9,403 bases of DNA from Nocardioides sp. (GTDB lineage Bacteria; Actinomycetota; Actinomycetes; Propionibacteriales; Nocardioidaceae), in NCBI GenBank assembly GCA_029264225.1, contig JARICB010000113.1, positions 1 through 9,403 on the forward strand, read 5' to 3'. This document shows, one piece after another, positions 5,936 to 9,403 of the stretch. Made by a program: the position numbers and the translations under genes. The notes below the pieces were generated by a model that did no database searches, was not told where the DNA came from, and worked only from the letters and a program-made list of their open reading frames with translations. Position 1 is the stretch's first letter, and each line of letters begins with the position of its first letter.

Positions 5936-6211
5936 ATGAGCATCTCGGTCCGAGTTCCCACCATCCTGCGCACCTACACCGACGGCGAGTCCGAGGTCAC
6001 CGCTGCCGGTGACACGCTTGCCGCCGTACTCGACGACCTCGACGCGAAGTACGCCGGGATCAAGGGCCGCATCCTCGACGAGGCCGGCAACCTGCGCCGG
6101 TTCGTCAACGTCTACGTCGGCAACGAGGACGTGCGCTTTCTCGACAACCTGGACACGCCCACCCCCGACGGCACCCAGATCTCGGTCATCCCCGCCGTCG
6201 CTGGCGGCTGA
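5936..6211 (+). CDS. metO (cysO-like): Ubiquitin-fold sulfur carrier protein (MoaD/ThiS family, CysO/MetO-like)
   Basis: This is a 91-residue beta-grasp sulfur carrier. It closely resembles mycobacterial CysO in its VPTILR start, AGDTLAAVLDDL helix, RRFVNVYVGNEDVRF central strands and IPAVAGG end. The C-terminal Gly90-Gly91 is the site that would be adenylated and turned into a thiocarboxylate by a MoeB/MoeZ-type enzyme, then used as sulfur donor. AAGGAG at 5924-5929, 6 nt before the ATG, supports the start, and the 24-nt gap to the enzyme gene makes co-transcription very likely. In M. tuberculosis the CysO partners are CysM and the metalloprotease Mec, neither seen in this window. Here the partner is the threonine-synthase-like enzyme, so sulfur delivery to homocysteine (MetO role) is the likelier job. 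A CysO role in cysteine synthesis remains possible. Confidence 0.9.
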   Translation: MSISVRVPTILRTYTDGESEVTAAGDTLAAVLDDLDAKYAGIKGRILDEAGNLRRFVNVYVGNEDVRFLDNLDTPTPDGTQISVIPAVAGG

Positions 6212-6265
6212 TGCAACCGCTCGACCGACCCGACCGAGCTGCTTCTGTCTGGAGAACTCGGTCGT

Positions 6266-6281
6266 GCGTACCGTCGTACGC
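6266..6281 (+). terminator. Candidate terminator hairpin after metO-like gene
   Basis: GCGTAC (6266-6271) and GTACGC (6276-6281) form a perfect 6-bp stem with a CGTC loop, 55 nt past the sulfur-carrier stop codon. No U-run follows, which is common for actinobacterial hairpins but weakens the call. The gap lies between converging genes, where a stop signal is expected. Confidence 0.35.
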
Positions 6282-6343
6282 CACGGCAAGGTCAGGGCCG
6301 CCCACGATGATCCGCGACGCCCGAGCAAGCGCCGATTCGGTCA

Positions 6344-6362
6344 CGGGGGAGTACAGCCCCCG
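6344..6362. terminator. Candidate bidirectional hairpin in the convergent gap
   Basis: CGGGGG (6344-6349) and CCCCCG (6357-6362) make a perfect, very stable 6-bp GC stem with a 7-nt loop AGTACAG. It lies 42 nt beyond the stop codon of the minus-strand GDYXXLXY gene and 133 nt past the plus-strand sulfur-carrier gene, so it could stop transcription from either side. There is no U-run on either strand. Apart from this and the hairpin at 6266-6281, nothing else is recognised in 6212-6404. Confidence 0.4.
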
Positions 6363-6404
6363 CGGCATCCCCAAGTCGTGCGCCTCTGGCGACGCTGACC
6401 AGAC

Positions 6405-6875
6405 TTACGGAGCGCGTACGTCGATCAGTGCGGCGTTGCCGCGCCGGTCGATCCGCACCTCCGCGATCGCACCGTCGCGCAAGATCGCGTCCATGGCCGC
6501 AGCCTCATCCTGCGGTAGGAACAGGCTGTCTATCCCGCACTCGAGCTGCCAGCCGTCGCGGCAGGCCAGGTAGAGGGTGTCTCCCTCCGGACGATCGGCA
6601 AGGAACTCCTCGGCCACCATCACGCCGTTCTCCTCGACGAGAGTGACGTAGACCGGGCGATTGTCGTCGTAGCTCTCGTGGTCGCCGGCGCGCTGGAGAC
6701 CGGGATAGTCCAGCGTGACGTAGGCGCCCCGGAACGGGTCGATCGGGTCGAGTGGGGCCACCATGAACTCGTAGGTCTCGCCCGTGAAGCGGGCCATCAA
6801 CTGGGGGGCGACCGCGGTGGTCACGAGCGCGGCCTGCACGACGGCGACGAGCGCCAGGGTAGTGAGCTTGTTCAT
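6405..6875 (-). CDS. GDYXXLXY-family membrane-anchored protein
   Basis: The protein has 156 residues. A hydrophobic N-terminal helix (about 5-24, LTTLALVAVVQAALVTT) acts as signal anchor, and the rest is probably outside the membrane. The segment DPIDPFRGAYVTLDY (43-57) is the hallmark of the GDYXXLXY family, here with Ala in place of the Asp that names it. The family is defined by this motif, and I know of no established biochemical role. The ATG overlaps the TGA of the upstream DUF2157 gene by 4 nt, so the two are translated together. These two families commonly occur as neighbours, which suggests a shared membrane complex. That is inference from context only. Confidence 0.8.
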   Translation of the reverse strand: MNKLTTLALVAVVQAALVTTAVAPQLMARFTGETYEFMVAPLDPIDPFRGAYVTLDYPGLQRAGDHESYDDNRPVYVTLVEENGVMVAEEFLADRPEGDTLYLACRDGWQLECGIDSLFLPQDEAAAMDAILRDGAIAEVRIDRRGNAALIDVRAP

Positions 6876-8077
6876 CGGTTCGCTCCTTCGGTGTCAGCGT
6901 CCTCGAGGGAGGCGGCGATTCCGCGCCGGGCCCGGTCGAAGAGGAATCCGGTGGCCAAGAAGACCAGTCCGAGCACGACGAAGAGCCAGGCGCCCTGCAC
7001 GATCGCGGCGAAGACCGCAAAACTCTGGAACGTAGTGAAGATGACCAGTCCGCCCATGGCGATGACCGTCAGCACCGGGTTGTCGCGCAGGGTGCCCAGG
7101 GCCACCAGCGCCACCGCGAGGGCGACGAAGGCGATCACGCCGGCGGCGGCATGTGCCCAGTCGACGAGCCCGATCGAGTCGGTGTCGGTGCCGGTGTCCC
7201 ACAGCACCATCAGCGTGGCGACGCCCAGCACCCCGAACGCCACGAGTGGCTCGAGCCGGGCCCGACCGCGCGCCACGACGAGCGCGACCCCCGCGATGAC
7301 CACGGCAGCAACGAGCGAGGCGATGAGCCAGCCGCTCCAGTGGAATCCTTCGGTCGTCGTGTAGGGCACGGCGGCGATGAACAGGCTGATCATTCCCAGG
7401 AACGCCCCCACGGAGCGCCAGACCTGACCGAAGCGGGTAAGGCCGCGGTCGTGGATGACGGCCAGGGAGATGGCAGCGACTCCCGCCGTACCAAATCCGA
7501 CGACTGCCCCAGCCACGCTGCCGTCGTCCCAGAGTGGTTGGCCGATCCACCAGACCACGCCGGTGACGACGCCGACGATCAGCGGCATCAGGGCCCGGAA
7601 GGCGTAGGCGTGGACCAGAGCGCCAGCGGCCCAGAGGCCGATCAGGCCGGGCGAGAAGGCGGGCACCTGCAGCGACTGTGCGGCCTGGAAGATGGTGGCG
7701 CCGAAGGCCAGGGCTGCCATCAGACGTAGAGCCCCCTGGGCTGCCCGGCTCGGGTGCAACAGCTCGCTGGCGGCGAGCAGACCCAGCCAGATAAGGGCCA
7801 CGACGGCGAAGCGCAGCAGCGGCGGCAACTGATCGAGGTTGGCGGCCACCAGCCAGATCAGGCCGATCCCGACGAATCCGGCGCCCAGCAACAGCAGGAG
7901 GCGTCCGAGGGAGAACGTGCGATGGCGCTGACCCGCATCGACGTAGCGTGCGGAGATGACGTGGGCGGTGGCCGGATCGACGATGCCGTCGCTCTGCCAG
8001 TCGGCGAGCTCGCGGCGGAGCCAGCGGTACTGATCGCTGCTCACCGGGCGTGGGTGGGTGGTGTTCATGGGGGCCAT
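6872..8077 (-). CDS. DUF2157 polytopic membrane protein
   Basis: The 401-residue integral membrane protein begins with a soluble N-terminal segment (about 17-46: LRRELADWQSDGIVDPATAHVISARY) that is the DUF2157 signature. About eleven to twelve hydrophobic helices follow between residues 58 and 385, and the tail is charged. No catalytic motif is visible and the function is unknown. It is the first gene of a two-gene minus-strand operon, its stop overlapping the start of the GDYXXLXY gene. An ATG at 8077 is used. A second ATG at 8068 (residue 4) is equally possible, and neither has a clear ribosome-binding site. The gene is divergent from the O-methyltransferase gene, sharing the 8078-8323 gap. 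Confidence 0.85.
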   Translation of the reverse strand: MAPMNTTHPRPVSSDQYRWLRRELADWQSDGIVDPATAHVISARYVDAGQRHRTFSLGRLLLLLGAGFVGIGLIWLVAANLDQLPPLLRFAVVALIWLGLLAASELLHPSRAAQGALRLMAALAFGATIFQAAQSLQVPAFSPGLIGLWAAGALVHAYAFRALMPLIVGVVTGVVWWIGQPLWDDGSVAGAVVGFGTAGVAAISLAVIHDRGLTRFGQVWRSVGAFLGMISLFIAAVPYTTTEGFHWSGWLIASLVAAVVIAGVALVVARGRARLEPLVAFGVLGVATLMVLWDTGTDTDSIGLVDWAHAAAGVIAFVALAVALVALGTLRDNPVLTVIAMGGLVIFTTFQSFAVFAAIVQGAWLFVVLGLVFLATGFLFDRARRGIAASLEDADTEGANR

Positions 8078-8238
8078 CGTGGCGGCTAGCGCCGATCTTC
8101 GCCTGAGTACGCGCCACCAGATGGGCCACAGGATTCACTCAGCCTGTCCGGATGCTCACCACCGCGCTTGCTCCTGGGCTCGCGGCGGAGGCTGCGCATG
8201 GCGGCACTCTGCGTGCGGCGCGTCGGACGACCAGAAGT

Positions 8239-8253
8239 CGGGTCGTCGACCCG
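8239..8253. promoter_or_regulatory. 15-bp palindrome in the divergent gap (8078-8323)
   Basis: CGGGTCG (8239-8245) and CGACCCG (8247-8253) are perfect 7-bp arms around a single T. The 246-bp gap lies between divergent genes, so this is a candidate operator for either or both. I recognise no gene, RNA or repeat in the rest of the gap. Confidence 0.4.
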
Positions 8254-8310
8254 GTGACACGCTCAGCTGTCGGCGTACGACGAAGTTGTGGTCGTTCAAC
8301 ACGCCGCAGT

Positions 8311-8316
8311 TAGGGT
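8311..8316 (+). promoter_or_regulatory. TAGGGT: -10 element or Shine-Dalgarno of the O-methyltransferase gene
   Basis: TAGGGT ends 7 nt before the GTG at 8324 and fits the TANNNT -10 pattern, which would give a leaderless transcript. A weak TTGTGG (8286-8291) is a possible -35 at 19 bp spacing. Alternatively AGGG (8312-8315) is a Shine-Dalgarno sequence 8 nt from the GTG. Either reading supports the start at 8324. Confidence 0.4.
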
Positions 8317-8323
8317 TCGCCTC

Positions 8324-9169
8324 GTGCCACTTCGTCGCTCAGCCGCTGCCGTCGTACGTCGCCTGACTGGCCGGAGCCAACCGGACCCGGCACCCGCGCC
8401 GGTCGACCCCAGCACCGACCCCAGCGCCGACCCCAAGGCCGAGCGCCGCCGCCGGCTGATGTCGCTCGACCTGACGGAACTGGCCGTCGAGTTCGGCACC
8501 GACAAGTGGGGCGTGCACCGCTACACCCCGCACTACCAGCGGCACCTGGAACATCTGCGCGGCAAGAAGTTCGTGCTCCTGGAGATCGGCATCGGGGGCT
8601 ACAGCCGCAAACGCCGCAGTGGCGCCTCGTTGAAGATGTGGCGCTGGTTCTTTCCCAAGGCACGCATCGTCGGTCTTGACATCGAGGACAAGTCGTTCCT
8701 CGACGGCGGTCACATCGCGACCTATCTCGGCGACCAGACGGATCCGGTGATCCTGAAGCGGATCATCGCCGAGGAAGGGGCGCCGCTGGTCGTCATCGAC
8801 GACGGCAGCCACATCCCGTCGCACGTGCGGACGACGTTCGCGACCCTGTTCCCGTTGCTGCCCGACGGGGCGATCTACTGCATCGAGGACATCCAGACCT
8901 CCTACTGGCCGGCCTGGGGCGGGGCCCTGGATCCCCGCGCGCCGGGCACCTCGATGGATCTCGTCAAGGACCTGATCGACGGTCTCAACCACGAGGAGTT
9001 CCTGGTCGAGGGCTACGAGCCGACCTTCACCGACACCCACGTCAGGGCGGTGCACTGCTATCACAACCTGGTCGTCATCGAGAAGGGCGACAACGTGGAG
9101 GGCAGCAACCGCGACACGGCCGCCCACTCGTTCCACGGCAGCAACGACGACCCGTCGGCCGACACATGA
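8324..9169 (+). CDS. Class I SAM-dependent O-methyltransferase, MycE/TylE/ElmM (sugar O-methyltransferase) type
   Basis: This 281-residue methyltransferase resembles the metal-dependent antibiotic-sugar O-methyltransferases. DLTELAVEFGTDKWG (49-63) opens the conserved domain. LLEIGIGGYS (85-94) is the SAM-binding loop, VGLDIEDKS (116-124) binds the SAM ribose region, and GDQTDP (136-141) follows. IDDGSH (158-163) and CIEDIQTSYWP (186-196) hold Asp160, Glu188 and Asp189, the expected metal ligands, and His163, the expected base by analogy with MycE. The first 45 residues are low-complexity, with a Pro/Asp/Ala run (20-38) and an Arg cluster. The start is uncertain: GTG 8324 has a TAGGGT upstream, GTG 8288 is longer, and ATG 8459 begins at the conserved domain. 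The stop overlaps the next gene by 4 nt. The acceptor (a sugar on a natural product, glycolipid or wall glycan) is unknown. Confidence 0.85.
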   Translation: MPLRRSAAAVVRRLTGRSQPDPAPAPVDPSTDPSADPKAERRRRLMSLDLTELAVEFGTDKWGVHRYTPHYQRHLEHLRGKKFVLLEIGIGGYSRKRRSGASLKMWRWFFPKARIVGLDIEDKSFLDGGHIATYLGDQTDPVILKRIIAEEGAPLVVIDDGSHIPSHVRTTFATLFPLLPDGAIYCIEDIQTSYWPAWGGALDPRAPGTSMDLVKDLIDGLNHEEFLVEGYEPTFTDTHVRAVHCYHNLVVIEKGDNVEGSNRDTAAHSFHGSNDDPSADT

Positions 9170-9403
9170 GCGTGCTGCTCGTCACGAGCTCCAACTGGCC
9201 AGCCGGCGAGCCCGGAGCCGCGGCCATCGACAACGCCCTCGCCGAGCGAGGGATCGAGAGCCGCTGGGTGGTCTGGGACGACCCGCACGTGGACTGGCGT
9301 GGCGCCTCGCTGATCGCCGTCCGTTCCACCTGGGACTACATCGCCCGCCCGCAGGAGTTCCTCGCCTGGGCCGGGTCGCTGCCGCAGGAGCGGCTGCTCA
9401 ACG
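9166..9403 (+). CDS. ATP-grasp-family protein, N-terminal part (runs off the window)
   Basis: This frame is open from ATG 9166 to the window end, giving 79 complete codons. The protein begins with a hydrophobic strand (MSVLLVTSS) and continues with ALAERGIESRWVVWDDP, a strand with RSTWDYIARPQEF (about 53-65) and EFLAWA. This pattern (VVWDDP, then RSTWDY, then FLxWA) is that of the N-terminal pre-ATP-grasp domain of RimK/glutathione-synthetase-like proteins, which ligate a carboxylate to an amine or similar group using ATP. The ATP-grasp core itself would lie beyond base 9403 and is not seen. The ATGA overlap with the methyltransferase stop and the lack of a strong ribosome-binding site indicate translational coupling and a shared pathway. 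Substrate unknown. Confidence 0.75.
   Translation, partial: MSVLLVTSSNWPAGEPGAAAIDNALAERGIESRWVVWDDPHVDWRGASLIAVRSTWDYIARPQEFLAWAGSLPQERLLN

Noticed and set aside
6186..6368. Small minus-strand frame (ATG 6368) with RASRIIVGGPDLAVAYD-like translation
   Set aside because: Codon bias looks mildly coding-like, but it overlaps the metO-like gene and the strong hairpin at 6344-6362, lacks a ribosome-binding site and matches no family I recognise. It might be a gene remnant, but support is too thin.
8058..8366. 102-codon plus-strand frame across the divergent gap
   Set aside because: It overlaps the DUF2157 start and the methyltransferase start in other frames, has no ribosome-binding site and the translation has no recognisable features.

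Overview
The window is GC-rich, with strongly G/C-biased third codon positions, GTG starts, and promoters that look leaderless. Gene families such as DUF3263, a LytR_C-only membrane protein and a CysO-like sulfur carrier point to an actinomycete (Actinomycetota). A Nocardioidaceae-like member is my best guess, by inference from gene content and not by search. Coding density is high. I see no transposase, CRISPR array, tRNA or rRNA.

Left part (1-4427): a large imperfect palindrome (49-142) lies just past the end of a minus-strand trehalose-6-phosphate synthase gene (otsA). A 159-bp divergent promoter region rich in small palindromes separates otsA from a plus-strand run of four genes. These encode a DUF3263 protein, a membrane-anchored LytR_C protein, trehalose-6-phosphate phosphatase (otsB) and a CDF metal-efflux transporter. 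OtsA and OtsB together make trehalose from a nucleotide-glucose and glucose-6-phosphate, through trehalose-6-phosphate.

Middle part (4428-6404): the most informative module. A clear SAM-I (S-box) riboswitch sits directly against the Shine-Dalgarno sequence of a threonine-synthase-family PLP enzyme with an N-terminal four-cysteine zinc-ribbon-like segment. A 91-residue ubiquitin-fold sulfur carrier ending in Gly-Gly follows at once. Most pipelines would name these threonine synthase and a MoaD/ThiS (CysO-like) protein. SAM control plus the sulfur-carrier partner instead match the MetM/MetO route reported in Streptomyces, where O-phosphohomoserine and a protein thiocarboxylate give homocysteine for methionine synthesis. 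The convergent gap after it holds two candidate terminator hairpins.

Right part (6405-9403): a minus-strand, translationally coupled pair encodes a DUF2157 polytopic membrane protein and a GDYXXLXY-family membrane-anchored protein, both of unknown role. Divergent from them, a plus-strand pair with an ATGA overlap encodes a metal-dependent sugar O-methyltransferase-like protein (MycE/TylE/ElmM type) and the start of an ATP-grasp-like protein that runs off the window. This may be the edge of a small-molecule or glycan-modifying locus.
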